Translations under genes and position numbers: made by a program | Notes under the pieces: generated by a model | Database searches by the model: none | What the model was told of the DNA's origin: nothing | The model's input: the letters and a program-made list of their open reading frames with translations, nothing else | NCBI RefSeq assembly: GCF_018736065.1 | Contig: NZ_CP076128.1 | Location: 4,465,001-4,529,000, forward strand | Reading direction: 5' to 3' | Length of the DNA: 64,000 nucleotides | Source of the DNA: Flammeovirga kamogawensis | Lineage (GTDB): Bacteria > Bacteroidota > Bacteroidia > Cytophagales > Flammeovirgaceae | Shown: piece by piece, positions 27,987 through 36,837 of the stretch | Layout of the letters: every line of letters begins with the position of its first letter | Position numbering within the stretch: the stretch's first letter is position 1

Positions 27987-28691
27987 TTAAATGTCCTTTT
28001 TTTGAGAGATATACGGTGAGAGAATTTCTTGTAATTCTGACCAGTTTATTTTGATAAAATCAGGACATTTTTTTCCTCTACACTTTTTAATGTCTAAAGG
28101 AAAGTACAAGCCTTCTTTAGTGATACAAAATGTATTTACAGCATCAGAAGATACCTTTGCTCCATTGCCTAATTTCTCTTTAATAATTTTATTTAAGCTA
28201 GAATAGTAATCAACTCCTGTTTTAAATAAGTCTTTTAACTGAATTTTTCGTTTATCATTTACATCATAATTATATGTTACAGATAATTTACGAACACCAT
28301 CTAAGCCGTTATAAAAAGTTTCTTTATCAAAGCATAAACTTAGAATACCGTTATTATTAAAATGTACATTATAGTTTAGGTTCATATAACTTAAACCTAA
28401 AACACCTTTATCAATTTTTACGGATCTTGTTTTTGATAGGAAATCAGAAATAGCAAAAGCCATAATGCCTTGTATATCAAGATTTATTTTATGCTCAACA
28501 TCTATTTTATTAGTATACATTACTTTTGGGTAAGACACATTTAGCTCGTAATGTAAAGATGAATTGAGTTTATTGAACCCCTGCTTTTCAATCTCAATAG
28601 AGTTTTCAAGTAGGGCGTAATTCAACACAGTAGAAGTTTGTTTAAATGATGTGTTGAAAATAAGTAATATCGAGAAGATTATTAATCTCAT
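27987..28691 (-). CDS. Exported protein with DUF3298/RsiV-like domain
   Basis: The 234-residue protein has an N-terminal signal (MRLIIFSILLIFNTSFKQ). A region follows (about residues 45-225) matching the DUF4163-DUF3298 arrangement: ELNVSYPKVMY, then GVRKLSVTYNYDVNDKRKIQLKDLFKTGVDYYSSLNKIIKEKL and FCITKEGLYFPL. This domain occurs in the extracellular part of the lysozyme-sensing anti-sigma factor RsiV and in many small secreted proteins. No transmembrane or sigma-binding part is present here. It converges with the YkvA gene and lies downstream of the pepP-like gene on the same strand. Confidence 0.75.
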   Translation of the reverse strand: MRLIIFSILLIFNTSFKQTSTVLNYALLENSIEIEKQGFNKLNSSLHYELNVSYPKVMYTNKIDVEHKINLDIQGIMAFAISDFLSKTRSVKIDKGVLGLSYMNLNYNVHFNNNGILSLCFDKETFYNGLDGVRKLSVTYNYDVNDKRKIQLKDLFKTGVDYYSSLNKIIKEKLGNGAKVSSDAVNTFCITKEGLYFPLDIKKCRGKKCPDFIKINWSELQEILSPYISQKKDI

Positions 28692-28753
28692 AAGATAGCG
28701 ACATTGCTATAAAGAAAACCGATAGATTTATAAAATATTGTTCTGACTAAAGA

Positions 28754-30373
28754 TTATTTTAAAATAGGTAAATCTAATTGATCAAAAATACTAGTTTCTT
28801 TCATAATTGCTTCAATCTTTTCTATACTTCTAGGTGCTCTTGCAGATAAATTTATAGGTTCAGCATCAGTAATTAGGATATCATCTTCTATTCTTATGCC
28901 AATACCCCACCATTTTTCATCACATTCACTTCCTTCAGGAATATAAATACCAGGTTCAACGGTTACAATCATATCTTTTTTTAATGTAGTATAATGTCCT
29001 TTATCATGAACATCTAAACCAATATGATGCATTAATCCATGGGGAAAGTATCTTGCATAGTCTTCTGGGAAATCAATTATTTTGAGTTTGTATAACCCTT
29101 TACCAATAATATCTGTAGAGATTGTATATACTTCATCAAAAGAAGCACCTTCTTTACATGCTGCTATACTTTTTTCTTGTGCTTTAAGTACAAGTTCATA
29201 AAGTGTGCGTTGTTCTTTAGAAAATTTACCATTTACAGGAATTGTTCTTGTAACATCTGCAGTATACCCTCTGTACTCTGCACCACAATCCATTAATATC
29301 AGTTCTCCATCTTCTACATTTGGTTTGTTATTGGCTATATAATGTAGCATACATCCATTTTCTCCTGCTCCAACAATACTTGGATAACCTTCGTATTCTG
29401 CACCGTATTTTTTAAAAATGAACTCATGAATACCTTGTATTTCTGTTTCAGACATTCCCGGTTTCATGGCTTTCATTACTTCTATCTGTGCAATAGCAGA
29501 AATTTTGATGGCTTTAGTTGTAAGTTTAATTTCTACAGGAGCCTTAATTTCTCTAAGGTCCTTCATTAAACTATCGAGTGTTATGATATCTATATTTGTA
29601 TTTGGTAAATGCTGAGCTACTTTAACTCTTTGTTCTGGAGATGCTGCAGAAATAAAATTAATTATGTTTTTATCTAAACGTAAAACAGCAGTATTCCTTA
29701 ATTCCAAAGCAACATCTTGTGCAATAATCATTTGATTTTCGATAGTAGTAGAACGCATTAAATTATAAAGATAAGCTGAAGCAGGGTTTAAAAAAGGAGG
29801 GTAAGCTGTTTTTTGTTTAAAATTTTGAATAATGTCATATAAATCAAAAGGATTGTATATATTATTACGTACATCTCTAGGAGGATCATAAGTGAGTACA
29901 TTATCAAAAGTTTCGAACTTAAAATTGAATTTAGAGAAAGCAGTAATGGGTAAAACGTTTTCAACACCAAGTTTTTGATTAACCTCCTTAATTGTCAAAC
30001 TAGCTCCAATCCAAATCTGATCAATAGAATCTCTTTCTTCAACAAAAAGTAATTCGGAACAAGTATTACCATCTTCTAATTGATAAGGTGTAGAAAAAAG
30101 TAAAAGCACAGCGTTTGGTTCTCTATAACCTGTTAGGTAGTATAAATCAGGATTCTGATGATAAACATAGTCAACATCATTGGCTCTATTTCTAATGGGA
30201 TTAGCAAAAAATACTGCAACAGAATTTTTAGGTAACTTATTTCTTAGAAGCTCCCTTCTTTCTTTATGAAATTCTTTAGGTGGAAAATTAGTAGGAGCAT
30301 ACTTGTACTGTGCTATTACTAATTGACATAACAATAAAAAAGTGACTACTATAAAACCGAATTTTCTGTACAT
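28754..30373 (-). CDS. Xaa-Pro aminopeptidase (aminopeptidase P, M24B), exported
   Basis: The 539-residue enzyme removes N-terminal residues preceding proline. It has the creatinase N-terminal domain (about residues 30-190) and a pita-bread catalytic domain (about 255-515). The five metal ligands are visible: Asp and Asp in LMDCGAEYRGYTADVTR, His in FPHGLMHHIGLDVHD, Glu in TVEPGIYIPEG and Glu in GIRIEDDILIT. A hydrophobic N-terminus (FGFIVVTFLLLCQLVIAQ) is a signal peptide, so it is a periplasmic or exported form, longer than the cytoplasmic E. coli PepP. It lies 62 bases upstream of the DUF3298 gene. Confidence 0.94.
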   Translation of the reverse strand: MYRKFGFIVVTFLLLCQLVIAQYKYAPTNFPPKEFHKERRELLRNKLPKNSVAVFFANPIRNRANDVDYVYHQNPDLYYLTGYREPNAVLLLFSTPYQLEDGNTCSELLFVEERDSIDQIWIGASLTIKEVNQKLGVENVLPITAFSKFNFKFETFDNVLTYDPPRDVRNNIYNPFDLYDIIQNFKQKTAYPPFLNPASAYLYNLMRSTTIENQMIIAQDVALELRNTAVLRLDKNIINFISAASPEQRVKVAQHLPNTNIDIITLDSLMKDLREIKAPVEIKLTTKAIKISAIAQIEVMKAMKPGMSETEIQGIHEFIFKKYGAEYEGYPSIVGAGENGCMLHYIANNKPNVEDGELILMDCGAEYRGYTADVTRTIPVNGKFSKEQRTLYELVLKAQEKSIAACKEGASFDEVYTISTDIIGKGLYKLKIIDFPEDYARYFPHGLMHHIGLDVHDKGHYTTLKKDMIVTVEPGIYIPEGSECDEKWWGIGIRIEDDILITDAEPINLSARAPRSIEKIEAIMKETSIFDQLDLPILK

Positions 30374-30444
30374 AACCTGTTGTGTAAATTAAACAAAGCA
30401 AAATAAGAATTGTGGTTTGAATAGTGAAACTTATTTGATCAGTA

Positions 30445-30489
30445 AAAATAAAAAAGTGTGCAAGTACCTCAATTACTACTTGTACACTT
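30445..30489 (-). terminator. Orphan Rho-independent terminator on the minus strand
   Basis: Arms AAGTGTGCAAGTA (30454-30466) and TACTTGTACACTT (30477-30489) pair at 12 of 13 positions, followed on the minus strand by an A/U-rich tract of mostly U. No established minus-strand gene ends upstream of it, so it supports transcription of the small frame at 30560-30751 or of an RNA. Confidence 0.65.
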
Positions 30490-30559
30490 CTTTAAAATCT
30501 ATTTTTGAAGTCCATCCAAAAGTACTTTGATCATGTTATTTTTTGGTTGCCTATAAAAT

Positions 30560-30751
30560 TCATACAATAGGTAAAATGACCGTACCTCTAATTACAGCTT
30601 GGATTAAAGACTTAGAAAAAGCATTTACCATTAAAGTATCTCTTTTATATGAGGAGCCGTTTCTAAGAATGAATTTATAGTAACTTTTGGAGCTAGAAGG
30701 TCTAATAATATATACATTATAAAAAGTACCATCAATTAATTGGATTATCAA
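30560..30751 (-). pseudogene. Possible small gene or degraded gene fragment
   Basis: An open frame of 63 codons lies 70 bases upstream of an intrinsic terminator of the same orientation. It has only a TTG as possible start and the frame is open just four codons further upstream. The product is mixed beta/charged (YKFILRNGSSYKRDTL) without a signal or membrane helix. It may be the 3' remnant of a lost gene or a small protein; the family is not recognised. Confidence 0.25.
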
Positions 30752-31058
30752 TTTCTTGAGTGGTCAATTGGATATTGACTTTACCACTTTACTACAAGAC
30801 CAGAAACTGTGAAAATTAGATAAAGACAAATAATCAAAATTATTACTCCCTTTCATACTTTAAAAATTACTTTCATAATGGATTTAGATTTGTATGATTT
30901 TAGTGAATTTACTCATTTAAATTTTAAATCTCTTTCGTATCTAAATTCCGTCTATAAAGTCTAGTGCGTGGTGTTATGAATGCAAGTAAGTGTCTTTTTT
31001 ACATTATTTTCTCTTTTTTTTCATAAAAGACTTGCATGTAAATCTAAATATTTCTTAA

Positions 31059-31100
31059 TTGGTCTACCAGTTGTTGGTAACCTAATTGTTAGGTCACCAA
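31059..31100 (+). promoter_or_regulatory. Operator-like palindrome cluster upstream of the GntR regulator
   Basis: Two sites are packed together. The first is TTGGTCTACCAG (31059-31070), a TGGT-N2-ACCA dyad. The second is a 12-base inverted repeat, TTGGTAACCTAA (31074-31085) against TTAGGTCACCAA (31089-31100), matching at 11 of 12 positions with a 3-base spacer. FadR-subfamily GntR proteins bind short dyads of the form TnGTnnnACnA, so these are probable binding sites of the regulator encoded just downstream. Confidence 0.65.
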
Positions 31101-31261
31101 AAAGCAGCAAGAAAAAGTGAAGAAATTCACTAAAGATTAAAGTAGAGCAATTGGTAATATCTTAGCCATTTAGGTTAGGAAGTCAGTTTAAATAGTTTGA
31201 AAGCTATTATTTAATTAAAAAGAAGAATTATTGGTTTAATTTTTTTTTCGCCAAGAAAAAA

Positions 31262-31273
31262 TTGGTTAACCAG
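31262..31273 (+). promoter_or_regulatory. Proximal GntR operator candidate
   Basis: TTGGTTAACCAG contains the perfect 10-base palindrome TGGTTAACCA. It has the same TGGT-N2-ACCA architecture as the site at 31059-31070 and ends 21 bases before the regulator ATG at 31295. Binding here would block transcription or initiation of the regulator gene, which suggests autoregulation. Confidence 0.65.
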
Positions 31274-31294
31274 TTACTAAGAAATAAATATATC

Positions 31295-32002
31295 ATGGAA
31301 CAATCGATCTTTAATACGTTTAGAAAAATAGAAATTGAGAAGCCAGTTGATAAGATTATTAAACAAGTTAAATCTTTAATATCTTCTGGACAGTTAAACC
31401 CTGGTGATAAATTACCATCAGAAAGAAAGCTAAGTGAACATTTTGCAATTGGTAGAACACATGTTCGAGATGCAATAAGAAAGTTAGAGTTTTATGGAAT
31501 ATTAAAAACATTGCCACAAAGTGGAACTGTAGTAGCAGGTTTTGGTATTTCTGCATTAGAAGGCTTAATAACTGACGTATTAGATTTAGAAGGTAGTGAT
31601 TTTAACTCTCTAGTTGAAACAAGAGTAATCTTAGAAACAAACACTGCAAAATATGCAGCAATTAGAAGAGATGATAAAGATATTATGTCTATAAGTAGTG
31701 CATTAACTGCTTATGAGACCGCTGTTAAGAAAGGAAAAGATAATGTGGAGCATGATTTAATGTTCCATATGAAAATAGCCGAAGCAAGTAAGAATTCTGT
31801 ATTAAAATCATTAATGATGATAGTAGCACCAGACATCATTACATTTTTTAAAGAGAAGGAAATTTGTTCTGGCAACAAACCTTCAAGAGCGTTAGATGAG
31901 CATTATGCAATTTTAGAACACATCTCTAACAGAGATCCTGAAAAGGCTGAACAAGCGATGTTCCAACATCTGAAGGAAATTATTCAACATCCAAACATGT
32001 AA
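31295..32002 (+). CDS. FadR-subfamily GntR regulator of the alginate locus
   Basis: The 235-residue protein has an N-terminal winged helix (about residues 14-82, with GDKLPSERKLSEHFAIGRTHVRDAIRKLE) and a C-terminal FCD helical effector domain (about 95-230). The FCD shows the usual acidic/His ligand pattern (EHDLMFHMKIAEAS, LDEHYAILEHI) that binds a metal and often a carboxylate sugar. Regulators of this class control uronate catabolism, typically with KDG or KDPG as inducer. Position directly in front of SusC and palindromic sites on its own upstream side support local control. The TTG at 31262 was rejected as start because it lies within the operator palindrome and adds a non-conserved extension. 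Confidence 0.9.
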   Translation: MEQSIFNTFRKIEIEKPVDKIIKQVKSLISSGQLNPGDKLPSERKLSEHFAIGRTHVRDAIRKLEFYGILKTLPQSGTVVAGFGISALEGLITDVLDLEGSDFNSLVETRVILETNTAKYAAIRRDDKDIMSISSALTAYETAVKKGKDNVEHDLMFHMKIAEASKNSVLKSLMMIVAPDIITFFKEKEICSGNKPSRALDEHYAILEHISNRDPEKAEQAMFQHLKEIIQHPNM

Positions 32003-32304
32003 AGTAGCCTATGTAGAAACAAAAACTAGGATAAAAAAAATGGATTAACAGGCAGTTAATCCAAACAGTCAGGTTGTGATAATAGGGGTCATCGGCAAAA
32101 TCATCCTTATAAAACATTCCTTCCTTGTAAACAAAGATACGTACAAAGAAGTGTATTCACAAACGAACAACCAACCTGCCTAAGCAAACTATTTATTTTA
32201 CCAATGAGCAAAATACGCTTTAGTAGATAATTGACCATGTTATATCGTGTAACATTGAACACCAATTATGCCATACTAAGAGCTAACTCTTCAATGAAAT
32301 TGAA
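32003..32304. other. 302-base leader region between the regulator and susC-like gene
   Basis: This must contain the promoter of the alginate operon and its leader. It holds a 9-base perfect inverted repeat (32041-32063). No obvious TAnnTTTG element and no copy of the TGGT-N2-ACCA palindrome is visible here, so how the main operon is controlled is not explained by the sites upstream of the regulator. Confidence 0.5.
32041..32063 (-). promoter_or_regulatory. Inverted repeat between the regulator and SusC gene
   Basis: Perfect arms TGGATTAAC (32041-32049) and GTTAATCCA (32055-32063) surround a 5-base loop. Read on the minus strand it is followed by eight U residues, so it looks like a terminator facing the wrong way for its plus-strand neighbours. 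It may instead be an operator, or stop antisense transcription entering the regulator gene. Confidence 0.45.
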
Positions 32305-35300
32305 ATGAACAACACATTTAAATTATTACTAGCATCTATTGGGATTTTACTATTTTTATATCCCGCGGATCTTTTGGCACAAAACGATCAAGTTAAAGTT
32401 AATGGTCGAATAGTAAATCAAGATGGCTTTCCATTACCAGGGGTATCTATTATAATAAAAGATGCCGAAAGAAGTAAAGGTACTATTTCTGATTTTGACG
32501 GAAATTTCTCTTTACTTACTAACTCTACAGATGTATTAATGTTTTCTTTTATTGGCTGTAAATCGCAAGAAGTTGCAGTGAATGGTCAATCTGAAATCAA
32601 TGTAGTTTTAGAAGAAGAATTAAGTCAGTTAGACGAAATCGTTGTCGTTGGATATGGTTCAGTTCAAAAATCACATTTGACAGGAGCTGTATCAAAAGTA
32701 ACTAATGAGAACTTAGATCAAATTCCATTATCAAGAGTTGATGATGCTTTAGCAGGTCAAGTTTCTGGTGTAAATATCCAGATGACTAACCCAGAAGCAG
32801 GTGGAGCACCAACAATTCGTGTTAGGGGTGTAGGTTCTATTACATCTGTACCAAACCCACTTATTGTTGTAGATGGTATTGTTGTAGACCAAGATTACCT
32901 AGGTAGTTTAGATATGAACGATGTAGAATCTATTGAAGTATTAAAAGATGCTTCTTCTGCAGCTATTTATGGTTCAAGAGGATCAAATGGTGTTATCTTA
33001 ATTACAAACAAATCAGGTAAGAAAGGTAAAGCAACATTTACTTATAACGGATACTTTGGTACAAAATCAGTTCCTAAGAACGATGTATTAAAAACAGTTG
33101 GAGAATGGACTTCATTTGTATCAAACAATAACGAAGGTGAGCTAACAGATAGAATGAAATATATCAATCAGTTAGGTACTGAAACAGCATGGGACGAAGT
33201 AATGATGGACGGTGGTACTATTCAAAACCACTCGTTATCAGCAAGAGGGGGAACAGAGAAGACAAACTATAGTGCATCAGGTAGTTACTTAAAAGATGAA
33301 GGTGTATTATTAACGGATAGCTACGAAAAAATCAACTTTAGATTAAGCTTAGACACTAAAGTAAACGACCGTTTAAAGTTTGGTTTAAAAGTAAACCCAT
33401 CTTATAGTAAGCAAAGAAGATTTCCAGTTGGACTTCATGATGCGATTAGACAATCACCTTGGTTACCAGAAAGAATTGACGAGAATAGCATCAAATATGT
33501 AAACCGTCTTAGAGAAGAAGGTAGATGGGCAGATGCACAGGTTGGAGATTATGCTATGGAACGTATGTTCGATGATTATGATCTTGATAATAACGAATCT
33601 GTAGAATCTGGAGGAACTGATATTAGTACAACATCTAATGCATCTCCTTTAGCAAAAGTACAAGAGCGTAATTATATGAAGTACCAAACAAAGCTATTTA
33701 CTAGCATGTACTTAAAATATGATATTGCTAAAGGTTTAGCATTTAGATCTACTTTAGGTGGAGATTATAAAAACTCTACAAACGAAAGATTTACAGGTGT
33801 GAAAGCATCAAGAAATGAGGAGGCGGGTACTTCAGCTTTTAATAGCCAATACAACCAATTCCACATTGTTGCAGAGCAAACTCTAACATACGATAAAAAC
33901 TTTGGTAATAAGCACTCAATTAATGCTGTAGCAGGTTTTGCTTATGAATTTTGGGATGCTAAATATAGTGAAGTAGAAGCAAACGGTTATAATTTTGATT
34001 ATATCCAAACTATTCCAGCTACTAACGTAACTGGAGCAGGAACAGAGCATACACAAAAAGGTTTAGTATCTTATTTAGGTCGTGTTAACTACGCTTATGA
34101 TAATAAGTACTTAGTTTCTGTAAGTGCAAGAACTGATGGTAGTTCTAAATTTGGACAAGACAATAAATTTGGTGTATTCCCTGCTGCATCTTTAGGATGG
34201 AGAGTATCTGAGGAAGCATTCTTAAAATCTAGTTCAGTAATTAGTAACTTAAAATTAAGAGTAAGTTACGGTGTAACTGGTAATGACGGAGATGACAATT
34301 CTATTGGTAGATATCCTCATATTGGTTTAGTAGAGCCTGTAGGATCAGTATTTAATGGTAACATTTACAATGGTTTTAACCAAGTAACACTTTCTAACCC
34401 TCAATTACAGTGGGAAAAGTCAATTGAAATAAACCCTGGTGTTGAAGTAGGTTTCTTCCAAGATAAATTAAACTTAAGCGTTGATTTCTATAAACGTAAT
34501 AGCCAAGATTTATTAATGAACAGACCTATCCCTTCAGCAACTGGATTTAGCGATGCAATTGTTAACCTTGGTGAGGTAGAAAATAAAGGTATTGAAGTAG
34601 AAGTTCGTACTACTAATATTGTTACTTCTTCATTTAAGTGGAGTACAACAGGTAATGTTTCTTATAACGAGAACAACTTAGTAAGTATGGCAGGTGCAGA
34701 CGGGCTAATCTCAACTGTAGATTCTAAACGTCCTGCAGAATGGATTGCAAAAGAAGGTAATCCTGTAGCATCTTTCTACGGATACGTAGTGGAAAAAGAA
34801 ATTCCTTTAGAGAATATCAAAAATCCTTACTATCCAATTAACGGACAGTCTCAAGACATTTATGTTAAAGATTTAAATGGTGATGGTATCATTGATTCAG
34901 ACGATAGAACAATCTTAGGATCTCCATACCCTAAATTTATCTGGTCTGTTACAAACACAATGAGCTACAAAAACTTTGATTTAAGTTTCATGTTCCAAGG
35001 TTCTCATGGTGCTAAAGTTAGAAACATGGACCCTCAATATGTAAATAATCAGTTTAGTTCAAACCAAGATTATATCACTGACGAAACTAACCCTAACTTC
35101 TTTAAAGATTCGGATAAAGTTGTTCAAAGAATTTTCACAGATGATATCGTAATGGATGCTTCTTATATCACATTAAGAAACTTAAACATTGGGTACACTT
35201 TGCCTAAATCATGGATTTCTAAGGTTGGTATTAAGAGTGCTAGAGTTTACGCATCTGGACAGAACTTGATTTATATTATGGGTAGTGACTATAGGGGTTA

Positions 35301-35412
35301 TAATCCTGAAGGTGTAAACCAAGGTTTAGATTCGCCATTAACATATGGTTACCAAAGAGGTGCAGCACCTATTTACAGATCTTATTCTGCAGGTATAAAT
35401 CTTCAATTCTAA
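32305..35412 (+). CDS. SusC-like TonB-dependent outer-membrane transporter for alginate oligosaccharides
   Basis: The 1035-residue protein forms the outer-membrane import pore of the alginate locus, energised by TonB. It has a signal peptide ending near DLLAQ (about residue 26), a carboxypeptidase-regulatory-like domain (VKVNGRIVNQDGFPLPGVSIIIKD, about residues 30-105), the TonB/SusC motif LDEIVVVGYGSVQKSHLTGAV (about 111-131) and a plug domain with the signature SIEVLKDASSAAIYGSRGSNGVILI (about 211-235). A 22-strand barrel follows, ending SAGINLQF. The terminal Phe is typical. SusD follows after 12 bases. Alginate specificity is inferred from the lyases in the same operon. Confidence 0.95.
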   Translation: MNNTFKLLLASIGILLFLYPADLLAQNDQVKVNGRIVNQDGFPLPGVSIIIKDAERSKGTISDFDGNFSLLTNSTDVLMFSFIGCKSQEVAVNGQSEINVVLEEELSQLDEIVVVGYGSVQKSHLTGAVSKVTNENLDQIPLSRVDDALAGQVSGVNIQMTNPEAGGAPTIRVRGVGSITSVPNPLIVVDGIVVDQDYLGSLDMNDVESIEVLKDASSAAIYGSRGSNGVILITNKSGKKGKATFTYNGYFGTKSVPKNDVLKTVGEWTSFVSNNNEGELTDRMKYINQLGTETAWDEVMMDGGTIQNHSLSARGGTEKTNYSASGSYLKDEGVLLTDSYEKINFRLSLDTKVNDRLKFGLKVNPSYSKQRRFPVGLHDAIRQSPWLPERIDENSIKYVNRLREEGRWADAQVGDYAMERMFDDYDLDNNESVESGGTDISTTSNASPLAKVQERNYMKYQTKLFTSMYLKYDIAKGLAFRSTLGGDYKNSTNERFTGVKASRNEEAGTSAFNSQYNQFHIVAEQTLTYDKNFGNKHSINAVAGFAYEFWDAKYSEVEANGYNFDYIQTIPATNVTGAGTEHTQKGLVSYLGRVNYAYDNKYLVSVSARTDGSSKFGQDNKFGVFPAASLGWRVSEEAFLKSSSVISNLKLRVSYGVTGNDGDDNSIGRYPHIGLVEPVGSVFNGNIYNGFNQVTLSNPQLQWEKSIEINPGVEVGFFQDKLNLSVDFYKRNSQDLLMNRPIPSATGFSDAIVNLGEVENKGIEVEVRTTNIVTSSFKWSTTGNVSYNENNLVSMAGADGLISTVDSKRPAEWIAKEGNPVASFYGYVVEKEIPLENIKNPYYPINGQSQDIYVKDLNGDGIIDSDDRTILGSPYPKFIWSVTNTMSYKNFDLSFMFQGSHGAKVRNMDPQYVNNQFSSNQDYITDETNPNFFKDSDKVVQRIFTDDIVMDASYITLRNLNIGYTLPKSWISKVGIKSARVYASGQNLIYIMGSDYRGYNPEGVNQGLDSPLTYGYQRGAAPIYRSYSAGINLQF

Positions 35413-35424
35413 AAAGAAATAATA

Positions 35425-36792
35425 ATGAAAAATATATTAATCGGATTGACGTTTTTAATTGGAGTATCATTTTTTACTTCATGTCAAGATTCTTTAGATT
35501 TAGAACCTAAGTCTGCAATTGGAGATAATGGTTTCTACAAAAATACAGAGGAGGTTCAAGCTGCAGTTTTTGCAATGTACGATGGTCTTCAAAATGTAGT
35601 TCAACGTGAGTTTGCTTTAACAGAAATGCGTTCAGATAACTCTAAAACTAAAAATAGTGAAGGAGAATGGGCACAGTTCGAAACAATGGATGTATCTCCA
35701 AACAACGGTACTTTGTCTACTTATTGGACAGATTTATACAATGTTGTTTTTAGAGCAAACAAAGTTTTACAAAACCTTGATGTTGTTTCTAACGTCGAGT
35801 TGAATGCTCAATTTGAAGGTGAAGCTAAATTTATAAGAGCATTAGCTTACTTTAATTTAACAAGAGGTTTTGGTGATGTACCTTTAGTTACTAAGGTGAT
35901 CGTACCTGGTGAAGAAGTTGGACAAGTTAAAGTTTTAAGTTCTTCTGTTTTAGATCAAATTGAACTTGATTTAAATGATGCAATCTCTAAATTAGCTTCT
36001 AGAGGAAATGTTGAAGAAGGTCGTGCAACAATTGGAGCAGCTCAGGCGTTATTAGCGAAAGTTAAATTAACAAGAGGGGATTACACTGGAGCAAGAACTT
36101 TATTAGAAGCAATTGTTGGAAGCGGAGATTACAGCTTAGCAGCATCGTATAGAGATGTTTTCTACAGTGAATTAAATTCTGAAATAATTTTTGCAGTACA
36201 GTTCTTAAATGACCATGCTGTAGAAAGTCAAGATTTCTCTTATGAGTTTACAAATTTGGGTAGAAATAGTGGTTTAAACTATGTAACGTCTGATTTAGTA
36301 GCTGCAGTAGGAACAACTGACACAGAAAGAATTGGTGTTTTATATAATCCTGAAGATGTAAAAGAAAATGGAAAGTTTATCTCTTCTTCTTCAGATAACA
36401 GATTATGTGGTAACGATTGGGTAATCTTACGTTTGGCAGATGTTTATTTAATGCATTCAGAAGCTATTTTAGCAGGGCAATCAGAAACGACTGATGGAAG
36501 TGCTATTGCTTCTTATAACATGATACGCTCAAGAGTAAACCTTTCTACTTTACCAACAGATGGTTCGGCTACTTTAACTAAAGATATGCTATTTAATGAA
36601 CGTAGAGTTGAATTGGCTTTTGAAAACCATAGACTATATGATTTAGTAAGATCTGGCGACGCTGAAAAAGTAATGGGAGATTTTGCATCAGCTAATGGAT
36701 TCACTTTTAATGGAACTAAGTTATTATTACCTATTCCACAAAGAGAGATTGATACAAGCTTTGGTGTTTTAACGCAAAACCCTGGTTACTAA
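35425..36792 (+). CDS. SusD/RagB-family surface glycan-binding lipoprotein
   Basis: The 455-residue lipoprotein should cap the SusC channel and bind alginate oligosaccharides at the cell surface. The lipoprotein signal ends in FFTSC (Cys about 20) and is followed by the family-typical QDSLDLEPKSAIGDNGFYKN. Helical TPR-like segments contain RALAYFNLTRGFGDVPLVT (about residues 138-156), and the RagB C-terminal half shows LRLADVYLMHSEAIL and ERRVELAFENHRLYDLVRSG. It is 12 bases after the SusC gene and is encoded as an obligate partner. Confidence 0.95.
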   Translation: MKNILIGLTFLIGVSFFTSCQDSLDLEPKSAIGDNGFYKNTEEVQAAVFAMYDGLQNVVQREFALTEMRSDNSKTKNSEGEWAQFETMDVSPNNGTLSTYWTDLYNVVFRANKVLQNLDVVSNVELNAQFEGEAKFIRALAYFNLTRGFGDVPLVTKVIVPGEEVGQVKVLSSSVLDQIELDLNDAISKLASRGNVEEGRATIGAAQALLAKVKLTRGDYTGARTLLEAIVGSGDYSLAASYRDVFYSELNSEIIFAVQFLNDHAVESQDFSYEFTNLGRNSGLNYVTSDLVAAVGTTDTERIGVLYNPEDVKENGKFISSSSDNRLCGNDWVILRLADVYLMHSEAILAGQSETTDGSAIASYNMIRSRVNLSTLPTDGSATLTKDMLFNERRVELAFENHRLYDLVRSGDAEKVMGDFASANGFTFNGTKLLLPIPQREIDTSFGVLTQNPGY

Positions 36793-36837
36793 ATCAGCAT
36801 TTTTTGAAATCATTTTTTCGCTAACAAAAATTGAATC

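Larger units (their letters stand above)
30374..31294. other. 921-base region: terminator, possible gene remnant and GntR operator cluster
   Basis: The left part holds a hairpin (30445-30489) oriented for minus-strand transcription and an open frame of about 65 codons (30560-30751). The middle has a 28-codon plus-strand ORF (30878-30964) too short to judge. The right part (31059-31273) holds the palindromes in front of the alginate-locus regulator. Otherwise it is AT-rich and unrecognised. Confidence 0.5.

Noticed and set aside
30878-30964. 28-codon plus-strand ORF in the gap before the alginate regulator
   Set aside because: It is too short, with no membrane helix, motif or terminator supporting it.
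31262-31294. TTG-initiated 11-codon extension of the alginate regulator
   Set aside because: It starts inside the operator palindrome, and the family N-terminus begins at the ATG at 31295.
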